From assembly GCF_002362315.1 (NCBI RefSeq), contig NZ_MTZV01000006.1, positions 930,001-994,000 of the forward strand: a stretch of 64,000 nt of DNA. The letters are read 5' to 3'. Shown here piece by piece: positions 33,159 through 42,335 of the stretch. The stretch is from Paraburkholderia acidicola. GTDB lineage: Bacteria > Pseudomonadota > Gammaproteobacteria > Burkholderiales > Burkholderiaceae. The position numbers were made by a program, and so were the translations under genes. The stretch's first letter is position 1; each line of letters starts with the position of its first letter. The notes under the pieces were generated by a model. It saw only the letters and a program-made list of their open reading frames with translations, ran no database searches and was not told where the DNA came from.

Positions 33159-34064
33159 TCACAACCGCGCATAGCGGCGCAATATCTCGCCGACGACACT
33201 AAATGCGTTGGAAATGGCCGGAATATCGTGATTGAAAAACAGGAACCCGTGAGGCAAACCGGGCAATCGCTGCACCAGTGTTTCGACGCCCGCGGCCGCC
33301 AGTTGCAGCGCATAAGCTTCGCCGTCATCGCGCAGAGAGTCGTATTCCGCGGTCAGTACGATCGCCGGCGCGAGCGACCGATGGGATTCCGCCAGAGCAG
33401 GCGAAACATCCGGATTAGCGATGTCTGCCGCTTCGAGCCCATATTGGGCGCACATGAACTGAGCGCTCTCGAGCGTAATGTCCGGCCACTTCGCTTCGCG
33501 TATCAGAGGCGAAGTCAGACGCATGTCGGTGGGGGGATAGATCAGGCATTGAAACAGCGGCTGCGACTCGTTTCTCGCCGCGCGGCGCAAAACGACCGCT
33601 GCAGCCAGGTTGGCGCCAGCGCTCTCCCCGCCCAACGCGATCAACGCCGGGTCGCACCCAAGTTCCTGCGCATGGCTGATTGCCCAGGAAAAGGCCGTGT
33701 CGCAATCATCCAGTCCAGCCGGAAAACGATGCTCCGGCGCGAGCCGGTAACCCACCGCCAGTACCGGGTAGCCCGATTTCTTCGAGACCCACGCGCACAT
33801 CGCATCATGTGTATCGAGATCGCCCTGGAACCAGCCGCCTCCGTGGATAAAGACGAGCAGATGGTTGCTCAGCGCATGGTCCGGACGATAAAGACGGACA
33901 GGTACGTTCCCGGCGTGAAAGTCTTGCGTCGCAACCCCGTCAGGACGAAGAAAGGTATCTCCCAGCGCGCGCATCCAGGCACGAACCTGGGGTATGACTT
34001 CAGGGGTTAGCGGTACGGGCGGTGTTGCATCGAGCAACGCCGCCAGGTCGGGATCTAAGGGCAT
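33159..34064 (-). CDS. HSL-type alpha/beta-hydrolase (esterase) 1
   Basis: A 301-residue hormone-sensitive-lipase-family esterase. The HGGG oxyanion motif is at 74-77 (FIHGGGWFQGD), the nucleophile Ser at about 148 (GGESAGAN), Asp in TAEYDSLRD and His in LPHGFLFF. It hydrolyses short-chain esters in the cytoplasm. An 18-bp LacI-type operator lies 43-60 nt before its start, and the same sequence precedes the MFS gene at 36563, so it belongs to the LacI module. Confidence 0.9.
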   Translation of the reverse strand: MPLDPDLAALLDATPPVPLTPEVIPQVRAWMRALGDTFLRPDGVATQDFHAGNVPVRLYRPDHALSNHLLVFIHGGGWFQGDLDTHDAMCAWVSKKSGYPVLAVGYRLAPEHRFPAGLDDCDTAFSWAISHAQELGCDPALIALGGESAGANLAAAVVLRRAARNESQPLFQCLIYPPTDMRLTSPLIREAKWPDITLESAQFMCAQYGLEAADIANPDVSPALAESHRSLAPAIVLTAEYDSLRDDGEAYALQLAAAGVETLVQRLPGLPHGFLFFNHDIPAISNAFSVVGEILRRYARL

Positions 34065-34106
34065 TCCGTCTCCTAGCTCATGTTCTAGATCGATATTTCG
34101 TATGAA

Positions 34107-34124
34107 ATGTTATCGATGTCATTT
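34107..34124. promoter_or_regulatory. LacI-type operator copy A (ATGTTATCGATGTCATTT)
   Basis: Palindromic core AATG-tt-ATCGAT-gt-CATT around a central CG, the hallmark of LacI-family operators. Identical over 18 bp to 36516-36533. It lies in the divergent gap between the two esterase genes. Confidence 0.75.
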
Positions 34125-34263
34125 CTGGAAGTCAAGGCCGGAACAACGATTCGCCAGCATCAGTGATGCTTCGATAGACTCCCTGTTTCCCGCTATTGTC
34201 AAACGAAGCAAAGCATGGTCTGATGCCTGCACTCGAATTTACCGAGCATCCAGTGATGAGAAT

Positions 34264-34279
34264 TGATATCGATGTCATA
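34264..34279. promoter_or_regulatory. Weaker LacI-type operator copy C overlapping an esterase start
   Basis: TGATATCGATGTCATA matches 14 of 16 positions of the repeated operator. It contains the ATG start codon (34272) of the plus-strand esterase, so binding could block initiation directly. Could be chance similarity. Confidence 0.4.
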
Positions 34280-35231
34280 CACCACATCCGATGGTAAAAA
34301 CCTGCAGCCGCCAGCACTTGCCGGCTGGGTCAGCGAGGAAGCGCAAGCGCACTTTGCGACGCATGTTGCCGGGATCGTCACTCCGCCGGGCGACATTGCC
34401 GCCATTCGCGCGCACTACGACGCGATCAATCACGCTCGTGTCGAAATCGCAAAGCAGCTCTACCCCACTCGCGTGGAACGACAGGTGCTGAACAGTGTGC
34501 CCGTCGATGTCGTGTCACCTCTCGGGCAACCCGATAACGGGCGTCGCCTGATCTGCCTGCATGGCGGAGCGTTTATGTGGGGCAGCGGCGCTGGCGCGCT
34601 GGTGGAAGCCATACCGGTCGCCGCGGTATCCGGTTGTACTGTCATCGCAGTGGACTATCGACTGGCTCCCGAGTACCTGTTTCCCGCCGCAACGGACAAT
34701 GTCGTCGCGTGCTACCAAGCCCTTCTGGAAGACCGGCCTGCGACCCGTATCGCCCTTTATGGCAGTTCGGCAGGCGCGATGCTGAGCGCTCAGGTGGTCG
34801 CGCGACTCATTGCGGACGGTACGCCCGTGCCCGGCGCGGTCGCCATGCTGCATGGGGCCGGGCTGGACCTGGACGGAGACTCAATGGCCGTCGCCGGCTA
34901 TCTGAACGGGATGGCGGCGCAGGGCATCCCTGCACCCCGCCCCGTACTGCCCTACCTGGCAGGCACGCATCCTGGCGACCCGCTTGTCACTCCCGGCGAC
35001 CGTCAGGCTGTACTCGAGCACTTCCCGCCAAGTCTGCTCGTGACCGGTACGCGCGATTTTGCGGCGAGTTCGGTGTTCACGATGCATCGTCGATTGCACA
35101 CGGCGGGCGTGCCTGCAGAGCTGGTGGTATTCGACGGCCTGTGGCATACGCATCACGTCGATACCGCGTTGCCGGAGTCACGCGAGGTGTTTGAACTGCT
35201 TGGGCGCTTCTTTGCCATGCACCTGACGTAG
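34272..35231 (+). CDS. Alpha/beta-hydrolase (esterase) 2 of the LacI module
   Basis: A 319-residue HSL-like hydrolase: LICLHGGAFMWGSGAG (oxyanion), YGSSAGAMLSAQ (nucleophile Ser), TGTRDFAASS (Asp) and GLWHTHHVDT (His). It differs from esterase 1 in having HGGAF and a longer N-terminus. The start is ambiguous: ATG 34272 (inside an operator-like site) or in-frame TTG 34263; neither has a strong ribosome site. It ends 5 bp before the convergent lacI gene. It probably cleaves an ester or acylated sugar/aromatic compound taken up by the neighbouring porin and importer (inference). Confidence 0.85.
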   Translation: MSYTTSDGKNLQPPALAGWVSEEAQAHFATHVAGIVTPPGDIAAIRAHYDAINHARVEIAKQLYPTRVERQVLNSVPVDVVSPLGQPDNGRRLICLHGGAFMWGSGAGALVEAIPVAAVSGCTVIAVDYRLAPEYLFPAATDNVVACYQALLEDRPATRIALYGSSAGAMLSAQVVARLIADGTPVPGAVAMLHGAGLDLDGDSMAVAGYLNGMAAQGIPAPRPVLPYLAGTHPGDPLVTPGDRQAVLEHFPPSLLVTGTRDFAASSVFTMHRRLHTAGVPAELVVFDGLWHTHHVDTALPESREVFELLGRFFAMHLT

Positions 35232-35236
35232 TCCTG

Positions 35237-36271
35237 CTATCCGATCGTTGAGGACCGGACGACCAGGTCGACCGGCAGCGGCCCCGGAACCTCGGACTCG
35301 CGATTGTTGATAAGGCTCAACACGACTTCGACCAACGCACGTCCGGCAAGGGCCCAGTCCTGCCGGACCGAAGTGAGCGGCGGAACATTGCTCAAGGCAA
35401 TCGAGCTGTCGTCGTAGCCGACGACGGCGACAGCGCCGGGGATCGCGACGCCACGTGCAGACAATGCGTCACAGGCGCCGGCAGCGATCTGGTCGCTCGC
35501 CGCGATGACCGCATCGAACTGCACGCCGTCGTCCAGCAGGTCCGCTATCACACGCTGGCCCGCCGGACGCGAAAAATCACATGCGGACGCCTTGACGAGC
35601 ATCGCTGAACTCTCGGCCAGCACGCCACGCACCCCATCGAGACGACTCGCGACTTCTGGATGCTTTGGATTGCCCAGAAAAACAAAGCGCTTGCGCCCGA
35701 TCTCCAGCAGATGACTCGCGGCCAGTTCGCCCCCTTTCCGGTTGTCGCTGCCCACTACCGCCAGCCCCGTGTCTCCGGCATGCCCCCATATGACGGTAGG
35801 CAGTCCGCACGCGGCGACTTCGGCGGCGCGTCCGCCGCGCTCGCCCTGACCCAGCATGATGACGCCATCGGCGGACACGTTGTTTGACGCCAGAAAGAGG
35901 TCGCTCGTTGTTACCAGCATGACGTGATCGATCGCCGCCAGCGATTCCAGCAGGCTACCCAACACCAGCAGCAGGATGGGGTCGGTGGCCGGCCGGTCGC
36001 CGTCGACGAGCTTCTCGATCACGACCGCGATGGTGTGCGTGCGCTGCGTGCGCAGGCTGCGCGCTGTCGTATTGAGGCGGTACCCAATCTCACGCGCCAC
36101 TTCGGCGATCCGCTCACGAACCTCTGGACGAACGAGATCGCTATCCCGCAGCGCGCGGGACACGGTGATTTTCGACACGCCAGCCAGCTCGGCGACCATT
36201 TCCATGGTTGGCCGTTGATGAGCCACATCGCTGACTTTAGGGGCGGCCAAAACGTACTTGCGTTTCGACAT
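35237..36271 (-). CDS. LacI-family transcriptional regulator
   Basis: A 344-residue regulator. LacI HTH (TMEMVAELAGVSKITVSRAL, then a hinge region with RSLRTQRTHTIAVVIEKL) and periplasmic-binding-type effector domain (VAVVGYDDSSIALSNVPPLTSVRQD). The ~22-residue N-terminal extension before the HTH is longer than usual; an in-frame ATG near 36205 is possible. It sits inside the esterase/importer/porin module. The repeated operator with central CG around its neighbours is the likely binding site. Confidence 0.92.
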   Translation of the reverse strand: MSKRKYVLAAPKVSDVAHQRPTMEMVAELAGVSKITVSRALRDSDLVRPEVRERIAEVAREIGYRLNTTARSLRTQRTHTIAVVIEKLVDGDRPATDPILLLVLGSLLESLAAIDHVMLVTTSDLFLASNNVSADGVIMLGQGERGGRAAEVAACGLPTVIWGHAGDTGLAVVGSDNRKGGELAASHLLEIGRKRFVFLGNPKHPEVASRLDGVRGVLAESSAMLVKASACDFSRPAGQRVIADLLDDGVQFDAVIAASDQIAAGACDALSARGVAIPGAVAVVGYDDSSIALSNVPPLTSVRQDWALAGRALVEVVLSLINNRESEVPGPLPVDLVVRSSTIG

Positions 36272-36515
36272 AGGGAGAGAGATCGCTGTATATCAAGTAG
36301 TGGGTGTAGGACGGCTGGCTGACTGCGCACCTGCTTGCCCGCCGTCATGGTCCCGATATCATAGCACCCTGATATTGTTAGACCAAATGGCGTCCCGGCG
36401 AGTCGTCAATCCCGCCCATGACGCCGCACCAACCTCCATATTGACGCCAGACTGGCGCGAACTCATCTCACAAGGGCAAACCCGTAGAGCCAATTTCGAT
36501 GTATCTCGATAGACT

Positions 36516-36533
36516 ATGTTATCGATGTCATTT
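36516..36533. promoter_or_regulatory. LacI-type operator copy B (ATGTTATCGATGTCATTT)
   Basis: Identical 18-mer to 34107-34124, 30-47 nt upstream of the MFS start codon, which fits a repressor site over the promoter or transcription start. It is 245 nt from lacI, so autoregulation is less likely from this copy. Confidence 0.75.
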
Positions 36534-36562
36534 GCAGTACAAACACGACGCAGGAGACAATC

Positions 36563-37768
36563 ATGGCGGCCACCATCCCGGACCCGCAACAGATGACCCA
36601 CACAACTTCACTCCCCGGTGACCGGGTAGCGGGAAGACAGCTTGCAACAGGTGTTTCGCTGCTCTATCTGGCGCTGTACTTCCATTTCGGCTTCTTCGCC
36701 TGGATGCCCGTATGGCTCAAGGATGCGGGCTCCTCCGCGACCGAGATCGGCACGCTGATTTCGATCCCATTGATCCTGCGCATCCTGACCGTTGCGCCGT
36801 TCGCCGCGTGGTGTGGGCGGCACGGCCGGGTTCGCAATGGCATTGCGCTGACGGTATTGAGCGCCGCGGTCATCCTCGTATTTTTCCCGCAAGCAACGAC
36901 ACACTGGAGCCGGCTCGCGTTGTTCCTCGTCTTCTCGATCATCTGGGATCAGATACCGGTGCTCATGGACGCGTACGCGATTCTGACCGTGCGCAGTCGA
37001 AAGCTGGATTTTGGTCGCCTGCGTGTCTGGGGTTCCATCGCGGTAATTGCCTCGAGCGGCCTTGCAGGTTGGGTCATCGAAAAACTGGGCATCAAATCGC
37101 TTCCGTGGGCAATCGCTGTCCTGCTGCTGTTCCCATTGGCGATTTTGCCCTTGCTGCCACGCGATAGCGCGCTCGTACACGCATCGCCGAATGGCGGTGG
37201 CAGCTGGCGTGAAATCTTTCGCGACCGGACGCTGATGTCCGTCCTCGTCACCGCTTCGCTCTTGATGGGTAGCAGCGGCGTGATCACCGGCTTCGGATCG
37301 ATTCAATGGAAAAGTGCGGGCATTCATGAAAGCACGATCGGCATTCTCAATGCGATTTCCGTGTCGTCCGAAATCGTTATTTTCACGTTCGGGGCAAAGC
37401 TACTCGGGAAACGCGACCCGCGAATCATGATGGTGATTGGCGCCCTGTTTAGCGCCTTGCGCTGGGCGATCATGGCAACCTCCCCGGCTCTGCCGATGCT
37501 CGTTTTTGCACAGATTCTGCAGTGCTTCCTCGTCGCGGGCGCACTCCTCGCTCCGGTCCTGATGATCGCCAGCCGGGTCGAGGACATCCTGGTCCCCAGT
37601 GCGCAAGGACTGTATGCCGTTTTGCTTGGCGCGACGCTCGCAGCGGTGATCGCAGGCTCGGGATGGCTATGGCAGCTCGGACCGGCAAAAGCCTATCTGG
37701 CTATGGCTGTCCTCGCGTTGCTGTCGCTACCGGTTCTCGCATCGTCGTGGCGCCGCGCCGCGGCTTAA
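36563..37768 (+). CDS. MFS importer, HcaT/PPP-like (LacY-superfamily) type
   Basis: A 401-residue 12-TM transporter of the MFS_1_like / 3-phenylpropionate permease branch. Features are YLALYFHFGFFAWMPVWLKD in TM1, SSATEIGTLISIPLILRI, ILTVRSRKLDFGRLRVWGSI and FGSIQWKSAGIHESTIG. Relatives take up aromatic acids, nucleosides or sugars by proton symport. An in-frame ATG at 36593 is an alternative start. It is under the LacI operator copy B and followed 104 bp later by an OprB porin, so import of a specific ligand through outer and inner membranes is the likely role. Confidence 0.85.
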   Translation: MAATIPDPQQMTHTTSLPGDRVAGRQLATGVSLLYLALYFHFGFFAWMPVWLKDAGSSATEIGTLISIPLILRILTVAPFAAWCGRHGRVRNGIALTVLSAAVILVFFPQATTHWSRLALFLVFSIIWDQIPVLMDAYAILTVRSRKLDFGRLRVWGSIAVIASSGLAGWVIEKLGIKSLPWAIAVLLLFPLAILPLLPRDSALVHASPNGGGSWREIFRDRTLMSVLVTASLLMGSSGVITGFGSIQWKSAGIHESTIGILNAISVSSEIVIFTFGAKLLGKRDPRIMMVIGALFSALRWAIMATSPALPMLVFAQILQCFLVAGALLAPVLMIASRVEDILVPSAQGLYAVLLGATLAAVIAGSGWLWQLGPAKAYLAMAVLALLSLPVLASSWRRAAA

Positions 37769-37872
37769 GGGTGAATTCGAATACCAGTTTCGTCGCGAGC
37801 GAATCATTCGCGAATACATGAAGTGAACGCCTCTTGAATCGGGCTTAATTTCCAGAATAGGTGGGGGGAGAC

Positions 37873-39207
37873 TTGAATAAATTAACGTGCGCTCGCATGG
37901 TGCCTACGCTTGCACTGACGCTTTGTTCGCTGGCCAATTCGAATAACGCCGCAGCGCAGGCGGCACAAGATTGTCAGCAGTATGACCAGTTTGTTCCTCG
38001 CGGCGGCGTCGACCCCATTCCGTCTCCGTGTCAAACGGTAGATCCGGAACTGGGTGGTTTGCGCAAGGCACTGGCCGCAAATGGGATCGGAATTTCCGTT
38101 TCTCTTGCCGGTCTCGTGACTTACAACCTGAGAGGCGACGGCGGAACACCTCAACAGCTTTATTCGGGACAAAAGCCGACCTACAACAGCACGTTCTTGC
38201 CGATGTTTACCTACGATCTCGGCAGACTCGGTCTCAATCAAGGCTCCCAGTTCACGTTCAAGCCGGTATTCAACTACAACTCATTTCGCGGTAATGGACA
38301 GACTGGTTTTTCAGCCAACCAGCTCTCCGTCTACCTGCCCTTTTTCGACAATAACGTAATCGTTCAGGCCGGGTTCTATTACGCTGCTTCCGTTTTTTAT
38401 GGAACCAATATTGGCGACATTGCCGGAGCTGCAATTTTAGGTCCGAGCAGCACACTGCCGTTTGCGACAGGCATTCAGGGCTGGCTGCCAACCCCGGCCC
38501 TGGACATCACGACATACTTTGGCGACAAGCATTTCTACAATCACTTCGGCGTCACGCGGAGTGCAGATCCCGTTGATCCACTATACGAATGGAACAACAA
38601 CCGGTCCGGACTTAACCCCTACGTCAAAGGCGGTCGACCAGCCTTTATCGACGAAGTGGGCTACAAGGTAAATCCGGCTCCCGGGCAGAGCAAGGTGTGG
38701 TTCCGTGCCGGCGCGATTTACAACACGTCGGGATTCCCGACGGTGAATTCGATTCATACCCAGCCTTATCTATCGGGAAGCTATACGAATCGAAACTATG
38801 GGTTCTACGGGATTCTCGACTATCAACTTACCCAGCCCAATGCGGGCCTTCCGTTTCAGGGGTGGTACGTCAACGTCAAGGCCGATTACGGCTCTCAATT
38901 AGTCAATGTTTTCTCGTCCGATGTTGGATTGACCCTCTACAAAATTGGGACCTTTGCCTCAAGACCGTTTGACCTGTTTTCGCTTTCGGTGGGCCGGAAC
39001 TTCATCAGTAGTGACTTCGTCGACTTCGCCGATTCAGCGGGAATCGGCGCAACACGGGGTATCACGACCGCGTCGGTGAGCTACGCGTTCCTGGTCAAAC
39101 GCGGTATCTACTGGAACAACGCGTTTCTTTACTCGAGCACACCGACGGTTGCGCCGCAGCGCAAAGCGGCGCTCAGCATACTCAGCTCGGTGACGCTCGA
39201 GTTTTGA
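37873..39207 (+). CDS. OprB-family carbohydrate-selective porin
   Basis: A 444-residue outer-membrane porin ending in SVTLEF (terminal Phe, typical for barrel insertion). Motifs are GIGISVSLAGLVTYNLRGDG, DNNVIVQAGFYYAASVFYG, WYVNVKADYG and FDLFSLSVGRNFISSDF. The start is set at TTG 37873: AGGTGG lies 8 nt upstream and the product has a proper signal peptide (NKLTCARMVPTLALTLCSL ... AAAQA). GTG 37861 and ATG 37897 are alternatives. Ends at a strong terminator. It supplies substrate to the adjacent MFS importer (inference). Confidence 0.88.
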   Translation: MNKLTCARMVPTLALTLCSLANSNNAAAQAAQDCQQYDQFVPRGGVDPIPSPCQTVDPELGGLRKALAANGIGISVSLAGLVTYNLRGDGGTPQQLYSGQKPTYNSTFLPMFTYDLGRLGLNQGSQFTFKPVFNYNSFRGNGQTGFSANQLSVYLPFFDNNVIVQAGFYYAASVFYGTNIGDIAGAAILGPSSTLPFATGIQGWLPTPALDITTYFGDKHFYNHFGVTRSADPVDPLYEWNNNRSGLNPYVKGGRPAFIDEVGYKVNPAPGQSKVWFRAGAIYNTSGFPTVNSIHTQPYLSGSYTNRNYGFYGILDYQLTQPNAGLPFQGWYVNVKADYGSQLVNVFSSDVGLTLYKIGTFASRPFDLFSLSVGRNFISSDFVDFADSAGIGATRGITTASVSYAFLVKRGIYWNNAFLYSSTPTVAPQRKAALSILSSVTLEF

Positions 39208-39256
39208 TGGAGGTAGAACAGGACGCGCTAGCGCGCCTGCCTTGAAGGCTACGAAC

Positions 39257-39288
39257 GCCCCGGTCGATGCAATCGACCGGGGCTTTTT
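39257..39288 (+). terminator. Rho-independent terminator after the OprB porin
   Basis: GCCCCGGTCGAT (39257-39268) pairs perfectly with ATCGACCGGGGC (39272-39283) around a 3-nt loop and is followed by TTTTT. It closes the importer-porin unit. Confidence 0.92.
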
Positions 39289-39361
39289 CGTTGCACGTTG
39301 CGGCCGCGGGTAATTGAGCCCCCAGGGTCGCTTCGACAATCACCGTGGCAAGCCGCTAACG

Positions 39362-39928
39362 CTACTCCGCGAACGGCAAAGACACCTGCCCTTGCGCACG
39401 CATATCGAACACATTCAGCGTCATCGCCACCAGCGCGTAATAGCCGAGCAGCGCAACCAGATTGATCGTTACCGAGTGACCGAAGCGCTCGACCGTTTGC
39501 GCGTAGGTCGCATCGGACACGCGCTTCGTGTCATAGAGTTCGCTGACGAACGCGTAGATCAACGCGTCGTCGGCATCCGCGAACGCCGGACGCGTCCCCG
39601 CCAGCAACGCCTGTGCATCCTCTTCCCGCACACCGGCCTGCAGCGCGATCGGATAGTGGATGTACCACTCGGCCTGCGCCTGCCAGCGCACGGCTGTCAC
39701 GAGGATCGCGAGTTCCGACAGGCGCAGCGGCAGCCCCGTGTGATACCGGCAGAATGCGCCGAGGCGCTGTGCATGCTGCGCGAGTTCCGGGCTATGAATC
39801 CAGCCGAGAAACGGACCGTTCAGATTGCCGCGCGGCCCGGACAGGATTTCATCGAGCACGGCTTTCTGTTCGGGTGTTGCAGCGGCGGCGTCGAAGTGCG
39901 GAAGACGATCGGTCATAGCAGGGCTCAT
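39362..39928 (-). CDS. Carboxymuconolactone decarboxylase-family protein
   Basis: A 188-residue AhpD/CMD-like helical protein (EQKAVLDEILSGPRGNLNGP, GLPLRLSELAILVTAVRWQAQAEW, DDALIYAFVSELYDTKRVSD). The CxxC redox motif of AhpD is absent, so it is nearer to gamma-CMD lactonase/decarboxylase relatives. Start 39928 lies 9 bp after the aminotransferase stop; ATG 39916 is an alternative. Likely operon with the class-III aminotransferase; the reaction is unknown. Confidence 0.85.
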   Translation of the reverse strand: MSPAMTDRLPHFDAAAATPEQKAVLDEILSGPRGNLNGPFLGWIHSPELAQHAQRLGAFCRYHTGLPLRLSELAILVTAVRWQAQAEWYIHYPIALQAGVREEDAQALLAGTRPAFADADDALIYAFVSELYDTKRVSDATYAQTVERFGHSVTINLVALLGYYALVAMTLNVFDMRAQGQVSLPFAE

Positions 39929-39937
39929 GAGGAAGGT

Positions 39938-41266
39938 TCAGGACGCAGGCAACGCAGCATCGATCGCGTCGGTCAGGCGTTCGACGATCGTATCGATGTC
40001 GCGTGCCGTACAGATGAACGGCGGTGCAAGCAGCACATGATCGCCGATCTTGCCATCTACGGTGCCGCCCATCGGATACACCATCAGCCCGCGATTGAAC
40101 GACTCGTTGCGAATCGCCGCATGCAGTTTCAGCGCGGGATCGAACGGCACTTTCGTCGCCCGATCCCGCACCAGCTCGACGCCGACGAACAGTCCGCGAC
40201 CGCGCACGTCACCGATATGCGGATGCTGCGCATAGTGCGTGCGGAGTTGCGCGCGCAATTGCTCGCCGCGCGCCCGCACGTTCGCGAGCAGGTTGTCTTC
40301 GGCGATCACGTTCTGCACTTCGAGCGCCGCCGCGCACGCGGTCGCGTGACCGATATATGTGTGGCCATGCTGGAAGAACCCGCTGCCACCGACAATCGCG
40401 TCATAGATCTTCGCGCTCACGAGCGTCGCACCGATCGGTTGATAACCCGCGCCGAGCCCCTTCGCAATGGTCAGCAGATCGGGCGCGACGCCGTCTTCGT
40501 CGCACGCATAGAGATGGCCGGTGCGGCCCATACCCGACATGATTTCGTCGAGGATCAGCAGCACGCCGTAGCGGTCGCACACCGCGCGGACCTTGTGGAA
40601 ATAATCGCGCACCGGCGGCACTGCGCCAGCGGTCGCGCCGACCACGGTCTCCGCGATGAAGGCGGCCACTGTGTCGGGACCGAGCGTGAGGATCTTCTGT
40701 TCGAGTTCGTCGGCGAGGCGTTGCGCATAGGCTGCGTCGGTCTCGTCTGCGTGCCGTTCGCGGTATGCGTAGCAGGGGCTCACATGGTGTGTCTCGATCA
40801 GCAGCGGCAGAAACGGTTCGCGCCGCCACGCATTACCACCGATCGCGAGTGCGCCGAGCGTATTGCCGTGATAGCTCTGCCGACGCGCGATGAAATGGCG
40901 TCGCTGCGTCTGTCCAGTCTCGACGAAGTACTGACGCGCGAGCTTCAACGCGGCTTCGATGGCCTCCGAACCGCCGGACACGAAGTACACATGCTCAAGC
41001 CCTTGCGGCGCCGCGGCGACCAGGCGGTCCGCCAGCGCCTCAGCCGGTTCAGTCGTGAAGAACGATGTGTGTGCGTACGGCAATTGCTGCGATTGCCGCC
41101 TGATCGCCTCGATCACACGCGCATTGCTATGCCCGAGGCACGACACGGCAGCACCGCCGCATGCGTCGATATAACGCTTGCCAGCGGCATCGACGATCTC
41201 GATGCCGTCGCCAGCCACGGCGACCGGCAGCGTTTTCTTCGGCATACGGTGAAATACGGTGGACAT
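39938..41266 (-). CDS. Class-III PLP-dependent aminotransferase
   Basis: A 442-residue fold-I aminotransferase. Motifs are YFVSGGSEAIEAALKLARQY, RQSYHGNTLGALAIGG, LILDEIMSGMGRTG, the PLP-Lys in LTIAKGLGAGYQPIGA and the C-terminal GRGLFVGVELV. Members use amino acids, amines or gamma-aminobutyrate with pyruvate or 2-oxoglutarate; substrate not determined. It follows an RpiR-type regulator by 109 bp and is followed by the CMD-like gene. AT-rich dyad ATGCATATTTATACAT lies 29-44 nt upstream (41295-41310). Confidence 0.9.
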   Translation of the reverse strand: MSTVFHRMPKKTLPVAVAGDGIEIVDAAGKRYIDACGGAAVSCLGHSNARVIEAIRRQSQQLPYAHTSFFTTEPAEALADRLVAAAPQGLEHVYFVSGGSEAIEAALKLARQYFVETGQTQRRHFIARRQSYHGNTLGALAIGGNAWRREPFLPLLIETHHVSPCYAYRERHADETDAAYAQRLADELEQKILTLGPDTVAAFIAETVVGATAGAVPPVRDYFHKVRAVCDRYGVLLILDEIMSGMGRTGHLYACDEDGVAPDLLTIAKGLGAGYQPIGATLVSAKIYDAIVGGSGFFQHGHTYIGHATACAAALEVQNVIAEDNLLANVRARGEQLRAQLRTHYAQHPHIGDVRGRGLFVGVELVRDRATKVPFDPALKLHAAIRNESFNRGLMVYPMGGTVDGKIGDHVLLAPPFICTARDIDTIVERLTDAIDAALPAS

Positions 41267-41375
41267 GGCGCTCCTCTTCTTAAATCACCACACGATGCAT
41301 ATTTATACATTCGCACAACGTTTGTTGTCAAATAGAACGCCACTATCCGCTGCAGATCACTCCACGCGAATAGCT

Positions 41376-42236
41376 TCAGGAAAGATAAGCGCCCTTCGAA
41401 TGAAACGCGTGCTCGGCCTTTTCGATCTGCTCCACGGCACGCGCGCCTTCGAGTGCCAGCAGATGCGCAACCAGCGATTCCGCAATCGCCGTTGCTGCCA
41501 CCAGTGAAGGGAAAAACGACGGGCTGTCGTGTGAAAAGATCAGCACCTTGTCGGCATGCAGTGCGATTGGCGACACCGCGCTGTCGGTGATCGCGATCAG
41601 CCGCCCGCCCTTCTCCTGCACGGCCTCGGCCACGCGTGCCGCTTCGGCGGAATAAGGCGCGAAACTGATGACGATCGTCGCGCTGTCGCGCTGGACACCA
41701 TGCAATTGCAATTCGAGCGTGCCCGCTTCGCCGTTGAGCAGCGACACCGATGGGTGAAACAGCCGGTACCCATATACCAGCCCGAATGCAACCGAATAGC
41801 ATGAACGAAAACCGGCCACATGGACATGCGATGCGCGCCGCAACAGACGCGCCGCTTCGACCGTTGCGCGCGCGTTGTGCGCGGCCGTCAGTTCGAGATT
41901 GTGCTGCTGGGCGATAAGCAGATCGTGTGCGAGCGCATCTTTCGCACTGGTCTTGACGAGCGAGCGCGCCTTGCTGGTGAGACGCTCAGGCCGCGTGCGC
42001 ACGCGCGCGACGAACAACTCACGCAACTCGTTCCAGCCCGGAAAACCCAGTTGCTGCGACAGCCGAACGAGTGATGCAGGCTGCACCTGCGCCCGCTCGG
42101 CCACCTTACGCATTGACGACACCGCGACTTCATCCGGATGATCGAGCAGGAACGCCGCACCCATCTGAAACTGCGGACTCAGTTCGGCAAAACGTGTGCG
42201 GATCAAAACGGCAAGCTCGTCGAAGCTGTCTGGCAT
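41376..42236 (-). CDS. RpiR/MurR-family transcriptional regulator
   Basis: A 286-residue protein. N-terminal RpiR HTH (MGAAFLLDHPDEVAVSSMRK ... QPASLVRLSQQLGFPGWNEL) and C-terminal SIS domain (VHVAGFRSCYSVAFGLVYGY ... VISFAPYSAEAARVAEAVQEKGGRLIAI broken). SIS domains bind phospho-sugars or related ligands. ATG 42236 (MPDSFDEL) begins the domain; a longer frame to 42308 adds a Cys/Pro-rich tail. It is upstream of the aminotransferase and probably regulates it. Confidence 0.88.
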   Translation of the reverse strand: MPDSFDELAVLIRTRFAELSPQFQMGAAFLLDHPDEVAVSSMRKVAERAQVQPASLVRLSQQLGFPGWNELRELFVARVRTRPERLTSKARSLVKTSAKDALAHDLLIAQQHNLELTAAHNARATVEAARLLRRASHVHVAGFRSCYSVAFGLVYGYRLFHPSVSLLNGEAGTLELQLHGVQRDSATIVISFAPYSAEAARVAEAVQEKGGRLIAITDSAVSPIALHADKVLIFSHDSPSFFPSLVAATAIAESLVAHLLALEGARAVEQIEKAEHAFHSKGAYLS

Positions 42237-42335
42237 GCGGTGTACCGGTGGTGGTGGACGACAACAAATGTTACCACCGGCGCCCGTGCGGGCTTGTGCA
42301 CCCGGCAAACGTCTTCGCCGCAGCAGGCAGCGTAT

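Noticed and set aside
39314..41335. 673-residue open frame on the plus strand
   Set aside because: It is antisense to the class-III aminotransferase and CMD-like genes, Arg/His/Gln-rich, and has no family feature; a GC-rich shadow frame.
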